A stretch of 64,000 nucleotides of DNA, taken from Algoriphagus chordae. GTDB taxonomy: Bacteria; Bacteroidota; Bacteroidia; Cytophagales; Cyclobacteriaceae. Position numbers and translations under genes: made by a program. Positions 1 through 8,857 of the stretch are shown here, piece after piece; the first letter of the stretch is position 1; every line of letters begins with the position of its first letter. The DNA lies in assembly GCF_003254055.1 (NCBI RefSeq), contig NZ_QKZT01000009.1, forward strand, positions 62,001 to 126,000. Reading direction: 5' to 3'. The notes under the pieces are model-generated. The model did not search any database and had not been told where the DNA came from. It saw nothing but the letters and a program-made list of their open reading frames with translations.

Positions 1-804
1 TAAAAAGTAGTTATACCCATTTCCTGCAGCTGAATAATCCGCATAGCTTACACCCAGATCTCGCTCGATTTGACCAGAAGCATATTTGGTTACTAAGTTT
101 GGAATCTGAGTCTCAATCTCTGCGATACTCATTCCAGGGGTAGTTTTTATGTAGGTAAAAGCTGCAAAAGAGGTGTAATTATCCTGCTTCACAAATGGAA
201 AAGATGCTGAGGAAATCAGGTAGTCAATTTTTAAATGAGAATTCTCAGGAATATCCTCCATAACTGCCACTACCTCAAATTCCTGTTCATTTTGCGTGAG
301 TGTTTTACCTATTGGAGATTCATTCTTGAAAATCTTTTGAGCAATGGACTCAGAAATAACCATGGTATTGGGTTCAGCAAGTGCAGTTTTAGGATCCCCT
401 GTCAGAAGTTCAAATTCAAGCACATTGAAAAAATTAGAATCAGCTACTGATATATAGCGCTCCTCATAACGAGTATCTCCATATTCTACAATAGCTCCGT
501 CACCAAAATAAAATAGCCGTGTAGCATCCTCAACTCCCCTAATCTCCTTTTGGAAAACTTCAGAAAAACTATGTGGAATAATCGCATAGAAACTCACATG
601 ATCAGGATACACGCGCTCCAATGCTACCCGATATATATTCTCATGATTTGGAATAAACTTATCATAGGAAAGCTCATCCTTCACATGCAAAAAAATCAAC
701 ATGCAGCACATAAAACCTAAAGTCAAACCCAGCACATTGATCGCTGTGTACACCTTATTTTTCAAGAGATTTCGGATCGCAATTTTTAGGTAGTTTTTAA
801 ACAT
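1..804 (-). CDS. ABC transporter permease, FtsX/MacB type (3' end cut off)
   Basis: An open frame runs from an ATG at 804-802 to the window edge without a stop (268 codons), so the C-terminal part lies outside. The start MFKNYLKIAIRNLLKNK and the following hydrophobic segment (about residues 18-40, rich in L, G, F, M and C) are typical of MacB-type permeases. They are followed by a MacB-like periplasmic core domain with sequence such as ANTMVISESIAQKIF-like text near residues 150-165. The family works with an ATP-binding subunit in exporting peptides, lipoproteins or drugs across the envelope; no ATPase is visible here. A second, complete permease of the same broad family lies at 51616-54222. 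Substrate unknown. Confidence 0.85.
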   Translation of the reverse strand, partial: MFKNYLKIAIRNLLKNKVYTAINVLGLTLGFMCCMLIFLHVKDELSYDKFIPNHENIYRVALERVYPDHVSFYAIIPHSFSEVFQKEIRGVEDATRLFYFGDGAIVEYGDTRYEERYISVADSNFFNVLEFELLTGDPKTALAEPNTMVISESIAQKIFKNESPIGKTLTQNEQEFEVVAVMEDIPENSHLKIDYLISSASFPFVKQDNYTSFAAFTYIKTTPGMSIAEIETQIPNLVTKYASGQIERDLGVSYADYSAAGNGYNYFL

Positions 805-1169
805 AGTTGAATTTTTACTTATGAAATAGATTAAGAAATCTTCTACTGGAACAGACCATCCCACATCTACCATCTTCTCTCTAAGACCAAAAAGTCTGCA
901 GTTCCTATCTTGTAATTTAATGGTTGCGAGTAATTAACCACAAACTTTTAGCAAAAAACAAGAGGTGGAATGAATTATCCCGATGAGGGGCAAGCGAGAC
1001 CTTTTGCTTCGATTGGCTTTCCTAGTCAATGTAGCTTTAGGTTCAAAAATCTAATAAATGAATATCTCCAGTCGATTAAGACATAAATCACAGCAAGTAA
1101 AACGTCCTGTCGTAACGTCTTTTTTCCTACCTTTGCCTTTTCCCAAAAATCAAACAAATCCATTGCCCA
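805..1169. other. intergenic region between divergent permease and purH
   Basis: This 365-base gap separates two divergent genes, so it should hold both promoters. Only one Bacteroidota-type -7 box (1128-1135) could be recognised, on the purH side. No RNA gene, long ORF or strong hairpin was seen. Confidence 0.6.
1128..1135 (+). promoter_or_regulatory. candidate -7 promoter box for purH
   Basis: TACCTTTG matches the Bacteroidota -7 consensus TAnnTTTG exactly and sits 34 bases before the purH ATG. A matching TTG-type -33 box at the usual distance is not obvious, so the call rests on one element. Confidence 0.45.
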
Positions 1170-2696
1170 ATGGCTACAAAAAAAATTCAATCTGCCCTAA
1201 TCTCTGTCTTTTATAAGGACAATCTTGAACCAATCATCGCCCTTCTGAAAAAACACGGTGTGAAAATCTATTCTACCGGTGGTACTCAGAAATTCATAGA
1301 GGAACAAGGTGCAGAAGTTATCCCTGTTGAAGAATTGACTAGCTACCCTTCTATTTTTGGAGGCAGAGTAAAGACCCTTCACCCTAAAGTTTTTGGTGGC
1401 ATCCTTTACAGAAGAGACAATGATGGCGATGTAGCGCAGGCTGGCGAATATGATATTCCAGCAATTGATTTGGTGATCGTGGACCTTTATCCATTTGAGG
1501 AAACTGTAGCCTCTGGTGCTCCTGAAGCAGATATTATCGAGAAAATCGACATCGGAGGAATTTCTTTGATCCGTGCAGCTGCCAAGAACTTCAAGGATGT
1601 AACCATCATTGCTTCCAAAGATCAGTACGCTGAACTCGAAGGAAGACTTACTGCTCAAGAAGGAGCCACTACCTTAGCTGACCGTCGTTATTTCGCGGCT
1701 CAGGCCTTCCAGGTTTCTTCCAATTACGATACACATATCTTCAATTACTTCAATCAGGAGGAGAATATCCCTGCTTTAAAAGTATCTGAAACCAAAGCCA
1801 AAGCTCTACGCTACGGAGAAAACCCACATCAAAATGCACACTTCTATGGCAACATGGAAGATCTTTTTGATCAGTTGAATGGAAAAGAACTTTCCTACAA
1901 CAACTTAGTCGATGTGGATGCAGCGGTGAATTTGATCGCTGAATTCAAAGGTGAAACTGCCTTCGCTATCTTAAAGCATACTAATGCTTGTGGGGTTGCT
2001 TTGGCTTCAACTGTAAAGGAAGCTTATCAGAAAGCATTTGCAGCGGATACTACTTCTGCTTTCGGAGGCGTGTTGATTACCAATCAAACGGTTGATAAAG
2101 ACGCTGCTGAAGAAATGCACTCCTTGTTCTTCGAAGTGTTGATCGCACCAGCTTTTACAGGTGAAGCTTTGGAAGTATTGAAAGGCAAGAAAAACAGAAT
2201 TTTGCTGGTACAAAAAATGGATCTTCCTGGCACCAAAATGATCAAGACCTTGCTTAACGGCGTGATCGAGCAGGACAAGGATTTGGCAACTGAAACAAAA
2301 GCTGATTTCACTGTAGCTACCAAAAAAGCTCCGACAGAAGCGGAGAAAGATGCATTGGTCTTCGCTGCAAAAATCTGCAAGCACACCAAATCAAACACAA
2401 TCATCCTTTCTAACGGTGATCAGTTGTTCTCAAGCGGAGTAGGTCAAACCTCCCGTGTAGATGCATTACTTCAGGCAATCGATAAAGCGAAGGCATTTGG
2501 TTTTGACTTGAACGGAGCTGTGATGGCATCTGATGCATTCTTCCCATTCCCAGACTGTGTCGAGATCGCTGGCAAAGCCGGAATCACTGCTGTAGTTCAG
2601 CCAGGTGGGTCTATCAAAGATCAGTTGAGCGTAGACTACTGTGACGCAAACGGCATCGCCATGGTGATGACGGGTGTGAGACATTTTAAACATTAA
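1170..2696 (+). CDS. purH: bifunctional AICAR transformylase / IMP cyclohydrolase PurH
   Basis: PurH catalyses the last two steps of purine synthesis in the cytoplasm: formylation of AICAR with 10-formyl-THF and ring closure to IMP. The 508-residue length is normal for the family. The N-terminal MGS-like cyclohydrolase domain covers about residues 1-195, with the phosphate-binding text YSTGGTQ near 34-40. The AICAR transformylase domain follows, with the signature KHTNACG at 269-275 carrying the catalytic Lys-His pair. The C-terminus SVDYCDANGIAMVMTGVRHF is the usual PurH ending. It is a single gene with its own likely promoter, followed by two hairpins. The ATG at 1170 is the only sensible start. 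Confidence 0.98.
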   Translation: MATKKIQSALISVFYKDNLEPIIALLKKHGVKIYSTGGTQKFIEEQGAEVIPVEELTSYPSIFGGRVKTLHPKVFGGILYRRDNDGDVAQAGEYDIPAIDLVIVDLYPFEETVASGAPEADIIEKIDIGGISLIRAAAKNFKDVTIIASKDQYAELEGRLTAQEGATTLADRRYFAAQAFQVSSNYDTHIFNYFNQEENIPALKVSETKAKALRYGENPHQNAHFYGNMEDLFDQLNGKELSYNNLVDVDAAVNLIAEFKGETAFAILKHTNACGVALASTVKEAYQKAFAADTTSAFGGVLITNQTVDKDAAEEMHSLFFEVLIAPAFTGEALEVLKGKKNRILLVQKMDLPGTKMIKTLLNGVIEQDKDLATETKADFTVATKKAPTEAEKDALVFAAKICKHTKSNTIILSNGDQLFSSGVGQTSRVDALLQAIDKAKAFGFDLNGAVMASDAFFPFPDCVEIAGKAGITAVVQPGGSIKDQLSVDYCDANGIAMVMTGVRHFKH

Positions 2697-2780
2697 AATT
2701 TGACTAACCTTTGGGGTCATCCGCGATAGCAATCGGATTTGACCCTGAAGGTTTTAGTGGATTTCACAATCAATACCTTC

Positions 2781-2796
2781 GAGGTTGAAAAACCTC
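2781..2796 (+). repeat. small hairpin, GAGGTT-gaaa-AACCTC
   Basis: A perfect 6-bp stem with a GNRA-type gaaa tetraloop lies between purH and its likely terminator. It may simply stabilise the purH 3' end. Confidence 0.5.
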
Positions 2797-2813
2797 AAAG
2801 GAGACAAAATATC

Positions 2814-2850
2814 AAGACCTTCGGAATTCAAATTTCTGAAGGTCTTTTTT
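2814..2850 (+). terminator. rho-independent terminator after purH
   Basis: AAGACCTTC (2814-2822) pairs perfectly with GAAGGTCTT (2838-2846), followed by a T run. It lies about 120 bases after the purH stop and fits termination of that transcript. Confidence 0.75.
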
Positions 2851-3122
2851 CATCTAAACTAAGTAGGTTTAGCTCAGACACTACATTGTCAATTTAAAAC
2901 GATTGCAAGAAAGAATGAAAAAAGAAAATTAACCTGCAGAGTTTGAATTAAGAACTCCAAGCATCAATTCCCCACTCTAATCCACCTTGATCAATTTGCA
3001 GTCAAAACGAGTTTGAAATCCTAAAGAAATAATTTCCAGGAACTCAAAATATCACACCCTTTTTCACGTTAATTTTTCATTATCCCCTATTTTTATAAGC
3101 TTGATTTTAAAACACTTAGCAT

Positions 3123-3905
3123 ATGAAAAATAATCTTAAGTCCTTTTTCGCTTTTAGTGTAATTTTATTACTTGCTAGTTGTGAGGTTGGCCCAAAGGAG
3201 GAAGATTTTTTGGAAGCCAAAATAGAACCATACTATTCCTTGGAACAACTATTACTAAAAGCTGTTCCGTCAGAGAATAAGCCCAATCGGGTCACTCACT
3301 ATCAACTGGAAAGTTTTATTAATCATAATGACATCTATTATGACTCCGAGGAAAATGAGTTATTGAATGTTTACCTCAACGAATCATTAGATACGACCAG
3401 CATAGTTCTTTTCGTTTATTCAGATGGGTTACTCTTGGAAAAAAATGCCTATCCAAAAGACGATAGCGGATATGAATTGACAGAAACCTTCAAATACCAT
3501 TATAACTCAGATGGAAGCTTACATCAAATAACAAGAAATGGGGGAATCCACATGCTTTATAATTATAATGATGAGGCACTTGTCAGCGAAATCATTTTTG
3601 GACCCAATACAAATCTTTCGGAGGGCTATTACTTTTATTACGACGAAGCAGGTAGAATTACACGCCAAATCTGGGGTATTTCTGATCAGCTAGAATCTCC
3701 TATCAGAGATTGGCATTATATCTACGACGAAAGTGGGAAACTCATATCCAAATCTATTCCTGTTTCCAGCCATGATAATTTAGAGCCAATGTTTGTCTAT
3801 TCTTTTGATAATCAAGATAGAATGACAGAAGAATTAGAACTTTATCCGGAATATGGCTTTTCTCCTTATTTTAAAACTATATATAGCTACAGCCTGTCGA
3901 ATTGA
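3123..3905 (+). CDS. secreted lipoprotein with YD-like repeats, function unknown
   Basis: This 260-residue protein starts with a lipoprotein signal (MKNNLKSFFAFSVILLLASCEVG, lipobox LASC with Cys20). The mature part has repeated aromatic-acidic motifs such as YHYNSDGSL, YNYNDEALV, YYDEAGRIT, YIYDESGKL and YSFDNQDRM. These resemble the YD repeats of RHS proteins and of DUF4595-like Bacteroidota lipoproteins, which form beta-sheet shells or strands. It is probably anchored in the outer membrane or periplasm. No enzyme motif is seen, and neither neighbour gives a functional clue. The gene stands alone between purH and cysS. Confidence 0.8.
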   Translation: MKNNLKSFFAFSVILLLASCEVGPKEEDFLEAKIEPYYSLEQLLLKAVPSENKPNRVTHYQLESFINHNDIYYDSEENELLNVYLNESLDTTSIVLFVYSDGLLLEKNAYPKDDSGYELTETFKYHYNSDGSLHQITRNGGIHMLYNYNDEALVSEIIFGPNTNLSEGYYFYYDEAGRITRQIWGISDQLESPIRDWHYIYDESGKLISKSIPVSSHDNLEPMFVYSFDNQDRMTEELELYPEYGFSPYFKTIYSYSLSN

Positions 3906-4027
3906 CTGGTATACAAGCTAAATTTAATTCCCTTTCATTTCCCCGTTTGAATCCGCTATTTTGCAGCCTGAATCAATTTCGGGTCAGATCCGTTGTTGGT
4001 TTTTGATACTTAGTACAGATTCAACCA

Positions 4028-5518
4028 ATGAAGTCGAATAATCTCAAATTATACAATACGCTTTCACGCCAGAAAGAGGAGTTTCAACCCATCAATCCGC
4101 CTTTCGTAGGCATGTATGTCTGTGGACCGACGGTCTATGGAGATGCTCACCTAGGTCACGCTCGTCCTGCTATCACCTTTGACACAGTAAATCGATACCT
4201 GACCCATATGGAATTCAGAGTTCGATACGTGCGAAATATCACCGATGTGGGTCACTTACAAGGAGATGCAGATGAGGGTGAAGACAAAATCGCTAAGAAA
4301 GCAAAGCTAGAACAGCTTGAGCCTATGGAAGTTGCCCAACAATATACGGACAGCTACCATAGAGATATGGCACTTTTGAATACTTGGAAACCGAGCATCG
4401 AGCCTCGCGCAACAGGTCATATACCAGAGCAGATTGCCTTAGTAGAAGCCATCCTGAAAGAGGGTTTTGGCTATGAAGTAAATGGATCTGTGTATTTCGA
4501 TGTGATGAAATACAACGAAACCAACAACTACGGTAAGCTTTCAGGTCGTGATTTGGAAAACTTACTAAGTGGCAGTCGAACATTGGATGGTCAAGATGAA
4601 AAGCGTAATCCAGTTGATTTTGCCCTTTGGAAAAATGCTTCTTCTGAACATCTTATGAAGTGGGATTCTCCTTGGGGAGTTGGTTTTCCGGGATGGCACC
4701 TAGAGTGTACTGCCATGAGTTCCAAATACCTCGGCAAGCAATTTGACATCCACGGTGGTGGAATGGATCTACTTTTCCCTCATCACGAATGTGAGATCGC
4801 GCAGGGAAATGCATGCAATCATCAGGATCCTGCCAGGTACTGGATGCATAATAATATGATCACCATCAATGGGCAGAAGATGGGCAAGTCACTAGGCAAC
4901 TTCATCAACTTGCAGGAGCTTTTCACTGGAAGCCACAAACTTCTAGAGCAGGCTTACAGCCCAATGACGATCCGTTATTTCATTCTGACGGCACATTATC
5001 GCTCTACGCTGGACTTTTCCAATGAAGCGCTTCAGGCTGCTCAAAAGGGATATAAAAAGCTAATTAATGGTTTGAGAATTGCCAAGATCTTGAAATTTGA
5101 GGCTAGTGATATCGAGAAGGATGAGGGGCAAATCAAACAGGTTCAGCAAATCATCACCAATGCTTACAGAGCGATGGACGATGATTTCAACACCGCGCAG
5201 GCGATTGGACATCTATTCAATTTGTTGAAGAAAATCAACTCCATGTACACTGGCCAACTGAATCCAGCGGTATTTGGCGAGGAAGTTTTCAAAAATTTAA
5301 TTGAGACATTCAGCAGTTTCGTTTCCGATATATTAGGATTGATCGAAGAAAAATCAGACAGTCAAAATGAGATGCTGAATTTACTTTTGCAATTGTATGC
5401 TGAGGCTAAAACTGCCAGAGACTACGCAAAAGTTGACGAAATCAGAGCTGGTTTGAAAGCCATAGGTTTCGTAGTGAAAGACATGAAGGATAAAATTGAC
5501 TGGGCATATGAAGAATAG
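4028..5518 (+). CDS. cysS: cysteinyl-tRNA synthetase
   Basis: Class I synthetase that charges tRNA-Cys in the cytoplasm. The 496-residue length is normal. The zinc-ligand Cys32 sits in [14 protein letters not shown], with the HIGH-type motif HLGH at 41-44. The second zinc region is [10 protein letters not shown] plus HHECEIAQ. The KMSKS-type loop is KMGKSLGN from residue 284; the Gly is a mild deviation common in this gene family. The C-terminal helical DALR domain follows. The gene overlaps the next one by 11 bases, so the two are probably cotranscribed although functionally unrelated. The ATG at 4028 gives a complete N-terminus. Confidence 0.98.
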   Translation: MKSNNLKLYNTLSRQKEEFQPINPPFVGMYVCGPTVYGDAHLGHARPAITFDTVNRYLTHMEFRVRYVRNITDVGHLQGDADEGEDKIAKKAKLEQLEPMEVAQQYTDSYHRDMALLNTWKPSIEPRATGHIPEQIALVEAILKEGFGYEVNGSVYFDVMKYNETNNYGKLSGRDLENLLSGSRTLDGQDEKRNPVDFALWKNASSEHLMKWDSPWGVGFPGWHLECTAMSSKYLGKQFDIHGGGMDLLFPHHECEIAQGNACNHQDPARYWMHNNMITINGQKMGKSLGNFINLQELFTGSHKLLEQAYSPMTIRYFILTAHYRSTLDFSNEALQAAQKGYKKLINGLRIAKILKFEASDIEKDEGQIKQVQQIITNAYRAMDDDFNTAQAIGHLFNLLKKINSMYTGQLNPAVFGEEVFKNLIETFSSFVSDILGLIEEKSDSQNEMLNLLLQLYAEAKTARDYAKVDEIRAGLKAIGFVVKDMKDKIDWAYEE

Positions 5519-6488
5519 ACTTTGGTTGGTAGGCTTACTGGCACTGACCTGGGCATGTGGCAGTGCGGAGAAGAAAGCAGATGTTGTAACGAAAGCTCCA
5601 GCGAAGCCCTACCCTACTTTCTCGGCAGATTCTGCTTATGCATTCGTTCAGAAACAGGTAGATTTCGGTCCACGAGTACCAGAAACTGAAGCGCATGAAG
5701 CCACTAAAAACTGGCTTTTAGCTAAGTTTGAAGACTATGGTTTTACAGTGGAAACCCAGGATTTCGAAGCAAAAACTTACGATGGACTTACCTGGGGTCT
5801 AAGCAATATTATCGCATCCTACAATCCAGAAGCGACCAAGAGAATACTTTTGGCAGCACACTGGGACACGCGAAGAATCGCTGATAAAGACACCGATCGA
5901 ATCGATGAACCTATCGATGGCGCCAATGATGGAGCTAGCGGAGTGGCTGTCTTGATGGAAATCGCGCGTGTGATCGGTTCTCAAGAACTTAAGCCTGAGG
6001 TTGGAATTGACATTATATTATTTGATGGCGAGGATGATGGCGAGCCAGAAGGCACGACTATGAGAAATACTGAGCAGGATTACTGGTGGTGCCTAGGTTC
6101 TCAGCACTGGTCCAAAAACAAGCATAAGCCTAATTACTCTGCTTATTTTGGCATTTTGGTGGATATGGTTGGCGCAAAAGGAGCACGCTTTTATAGAGAA
6201 GGTTATTCTCGTCAGTATGCCTCAGGAATTTTGAAAAAAGTTTGGGACAATGCTGCTCAGATTGGTCAAGGAGACTTTTTTATTTACAAAGATTCTCCAG
6301 AAATCACAGATGATCATTTATTTGTAAATGAATTTGCGAAAATCCCGATGATTGATATTATCGAGTTTTCCCCAGATTATGGTTTTGGTCAATACCATCA
6401 TAAGCATTCGGATAATATGGAAATCATAAACCGTAGAACTTTGCAGGCTGTGGGAGAAACTGTTCTATTTACTGTGTACCAAGAGTAA
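5508..6488 (+). CDS. M28-family zinc peptidase / glutaminyl cyclase-like lipoprotein
   Basis: The chosen ATG at 5508 overlaps cysS by 11 bases and gives a clean lipoprotein signal ([18 protein letters not shown], Cys17); a TTG 12 bases upstream is less likely. The mature domain is M28/QPCT-like. Zinc-ligand-like text appears in order: [27 protein letters not shown] and HHKHSDN. Members are aminopeptidases or glutaminyl-peptide cyclotransferases acting on peptide N-termini in the periplasm. The WCLGSQHW text and HHKHSDN end resemble the bacterial glutaminyl cyclase branch more than classical aminopeptidases, but the reaction cannot be settled from sequence alone. Length is 326 residues. Confidence 0.9.
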   Translation: MKNRLWLVGLLALTWACGSAEKKADVVTKAPAKPYPTFSADSAYAFVQKQVDFGPRVPETEAHEATKNWLLAKFEDYGFTVETQDFEAKTYDGLTWGLSNIIASYNPEATKRILLAAHWDTRRIADKDTDRIDEPIDGANDGASGVAVLMEIARVIGSQELKPEVGIDIILFDGEDDGEPEGTTMRNTEQDYWWCLGSQHWSKNKHKPNYSAYFGILVDMVGAKGARFYREGYSRQYASGILKKVWDNAAQIGQGDFFIYKDSPEITDDHLFVNEFAKIPMIDIIEFSPDYGFGQYHHKHSDNMEIINRRTLQAVGETVLFTVYQE

Positions 6489-6558
6489 AAAGCTTATCTT
6501 TCTGGCTTAGAATCGTCCAATTTGGAGGGTTTGTAGTGTATAGTTAAATGTTTTTTCT

Positions 6559-7584
6559 ATGAAAAAAGGTCATCAGGTTACGATGAAAGAAATCGCCAAG
6601 AAACTGGGGGTTTCCGTATCTACCATTTCCAGAGCACTGAAAGATTCTCCAGAGCTGCATCCTGACACTAAAAAAAGAATAGTGGAAATGGCCAAGGAGA
6701 TGAATTACCAGCCAAACCTCCTTGCTCAAAGCCTAAGAATCAGCCGAACGAATACACTTGGAGTAATCGTACCCGAGATCACTTCGCATTTCTTTGCCTC
6801 CTGTATTTCTGGCATCCAGGACCATGCAAATAAGCGTGGCTACAATGTGATGATATGTCAATCCAATGAGACTTTGGAACTGGAAAAAGCGAATATCAGG
6901 ACTTTAGTAGCTTCTCAAGTCGATGGGTTGCTGATCTCCTTGAGTCGTGAAACCAATCAATACGATCACCTACTGGATCTTTACAATAGAGAGATTCCAT
7001 TCTTGCTTTTTGACCGAGTAAATGAAGATATTCCAGTATCTCGGGTTACGTTCAATGATGAAGGTGGCGCTTATGAAGTCACCAAATATTTGATAAAAAC
7101 TGGTTGCAAACGTGTCATGTATGTCTCAGGTCCTGAGGATTTATACATTAGTAAAAAGCGTAAGGAAGGTTATCTCCATGCGCTAAGCGAATTTGGTATA
7201 ACCGCTGATCCGGCCTTGGTAAAAATATCTGATCTGACCACCGAAGGAAATATCAAAGTAGCGCAAGAAATCGCTGACATGGAAAACCGCCCTGACGGTG
7301 TATTTTGTATGATTGATCCTGTTGCGATCGATATTCTGACCTCTTGGAAAGCCATGGGCATCAAAGTCCCAACGGACATGGCACTAGCAGGTTTTACGAA
7401 CAATCCCACCGCTGCCGTGGTAGAGCCCCCTCTGACTACAGTTGCTCAGCCAGGCTATGAAATGGGAAAATTAGCTGTTACTCATTTGCTCGACCAATTA
7501 GACGGCCAAGCATCCGATGATCCTATTTCCATAGTATTGGAAACCACCTTGGTTCCACGCCAATCAACCAAAGCCCTTCAGTAG
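6559..7584 (+). CDS. LacI-family transcriptional regulator
   Basis: The N-terminal LacI helix-turn-helix is clear (VTMKEIAKKLGVSVSTISRA, about residues 8-27, with the hinge helix near 50-60). A periplasmic-binding-protein-like effector domain follows (LGVIVPEITSHFFA onward). The 341-residue length is typical. Its stop codon directly abuts the galK ATG, so the two genes are almost certainly one transcript. It probably senses a sugar related to galactose metabolism. An internal ATG at residue 9 could also serve as start and would keep the whole DNA-binding domain. No operator was identified in the 70-base upstream gap. Confidence 0.93.
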   Translation: MKKGHQVTMKEIAKKLGVSVSTISRALKDSPELHPDTKKRIVEMAKEMNYQPNLLAQSLRISRTNTLGVIVPEITSHFFASCISGIQDHANKRGYNVMICQSNETLELEKANIRTLVASQVDGLLISLSRETNQYDHLLDLYNREIPFLLFDRVNEDIPVSRVTFNDEGGAYEVTKYLIKTGCKRVMYVSGPEDLYISKKRKEGYLHALSEFGITADPALVKISDLTTEGNIKVAQEIADMENRPDGVFCMIDPVAIDILTSWKAMGIKVPTDMALAGFTNNPTAAVVEPPLTTVAQPGYEMGKLAVTHLLDQLDGQASDDPISIVLETTLVPRQSTKALQ

Positions 7585-8730
7585 ATGAAAAATAAAATTT
7601 CTCAATCCTTTAGAAATCACTTTGGCACTGATCCTATTGTGGCTTTCGCTCCTGGTAGAATCAATTTAATAGGTGAGCATACAGATTATCAGGAAGGTCT
7701 AGTTTTCCCTGCTGCAGTAGCTCAGGGAATCTGGGTAGCCATCCAGAAAAGCGACAAATCCTCCAGCAGGCTTTATGCCGAAGATTTTGAAGAGGAATTT
7801 GTCTTTGAAATCAATTCTTTTTCACCACAGAAAGGACACTGGGCAAACTATACCATGGGTATGGTCTCACAACTCCAGCAGGCTGGTTATAACTTAAGCA
7901 ACTTTGATTTAGTATTCGGGGGGAATATTCCTGCTTCCGGACTATCCTCCTCAGCGGCACTTTCTGTGGCGGTGGGAATGGCTTTGACGGAATTGTTTAA
8001 GTTGACTATAACCAAGAGATCAATTGTTCTTTATGCCCAAAAATCCGAGCATTTATTTGCTGGTGTAAACTGTGGCATCATGGATCCATACGCTTCAGCA
8101 TTTGGCGTAAAAGATCGAGCCTTACTATTGGATTGTCGGACTAATACGCACTTTGAAGTTGAAGTAGATTTAGGTGATCATTCGCTAATACTCATCAATT
8201 CCAAAGTAAAACATCAGCTTGCTGACTCTGCTTATAATAAGCGTAGAGAGGCTTGCGAAGCGAGTGTTCAATTACTTCGGGAATCGTATCCGGATGCCAA
8301 AACGCTGAGAGACATACCAGTGAAAGATTTGGAAAAGGTAAAAGCTATTTTACCCGCAGATCTATATCCTAAGGCTAAACATGTCATCACAGAAATCGAC
8401 CGAGTTAACTTAGCCTCACATGCCCTTCATGCGAGTGATTTAATCGTTTTCGGGAATTTGCTCAAAGAATCTCATCAAAGTCTCAGTACAGATTTTGAGG
8501 TGAGTTGTGCCGAACTTGATTTTCTAGCAGAGCATTCCTGGAAATTACCTGGCGTAATAGGATCAAGGATGATGGGCGGAGGTTTTGGAGGTTGCACGAT
8601 CAATTTAGTAAGCAATTCAGAGCTACAGAACTTTGAAAAAGCTATGTACTCAGCCTATAAAGAAAACTTTGAGATTGAGGCTGATTTTATTCCTGTAGCA
8701 CTTTCCCAAGGAGCCAGAATCCTCGAATGA
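7585..8730 (+). CDS. galK: galactokinase
   Basis: GHMP-family kinase phosphorylating galactose to galactose-1-phosphate, first step of the Leloir pathway. The galactokinase signature GRINLIGEHTDYQEG lies at about 24-38, the ATP-binding loop GLSSSAALSVAVG near 118-130, and the C-terminal GHMP motif GSRMMGGGFGGC near 330. The 381-residue length is normal. The start follows immediately after the lacI-type gene stop, showing translational coupling. No galT, mutarotase or transporter lies beside it, so the rest of the pathway is elsewhere. Confidence 0.97.
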   Translation: MKNKISQSFRNHFGTDPIVAFAPGRINLIGEHTDYQEGLVFPAAVAQGIWVAIQKSDKSSSRLYAEDFEEEFVFEINSFSPQKGHWANYTMGMVSQLQQAGYNLSNFDLVFGGNIPASGLSSSAALSVAVGMALTELFKLTITKRSIVLYAQKSEHLFAGVNCGIMDPYASAFGVKDRALLLDCRTNTHFEVEVDLGDHSLILINSKVKHQLADSAYNKRREACEASVQLLRESYPDAKTLRDIPVKDLEKVKAILPADLYPKAKHVITEIDRVNLASHALHASDLIVFGNLLKESHQSLSTDFEVSCAELDFLAEHSWKLPGVIGSRMMGGGFGGCTINLVSNSELQNFEKAMYSAYKENFEIEADFIPVALSQGARILE

Positions 8731-8857
8731 TTATTCTATAGCACCGTCTATTGTTTCAAAATGACAATTAATATACTTTTTATAAAAAAAATCCCCAATT
8801 TGTGGGCGCAACTCTGAAATGAGTTTATTCCCTACTTACCCAAAAATTTGAAAACCT

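Larger units (their letters stand above)
2697..3122. other. intergenic region after purH
   Basis: This 426-base gap has two hairpins near its left end (2781-2796 and 2814-2850). The rest is AT-rich with no recognisable RNA or ORF. It must contain the promoter of the following lipoprotein gene, but no clear -33/-7 pair was found. Confidence 0.6.

Noticed and set aside
235..450. 71-codon plus-strand frame
   Set aside because: It is antisense to the partial permease gene, which has clear family sequence.
3946..3964. TTTG and TATTTTGC pair before cysS as a promoter
   Set aside because: The spacing is only 7 bases and the -7 match is imperfect, so it does not fit the Bacteroidota promoter model.
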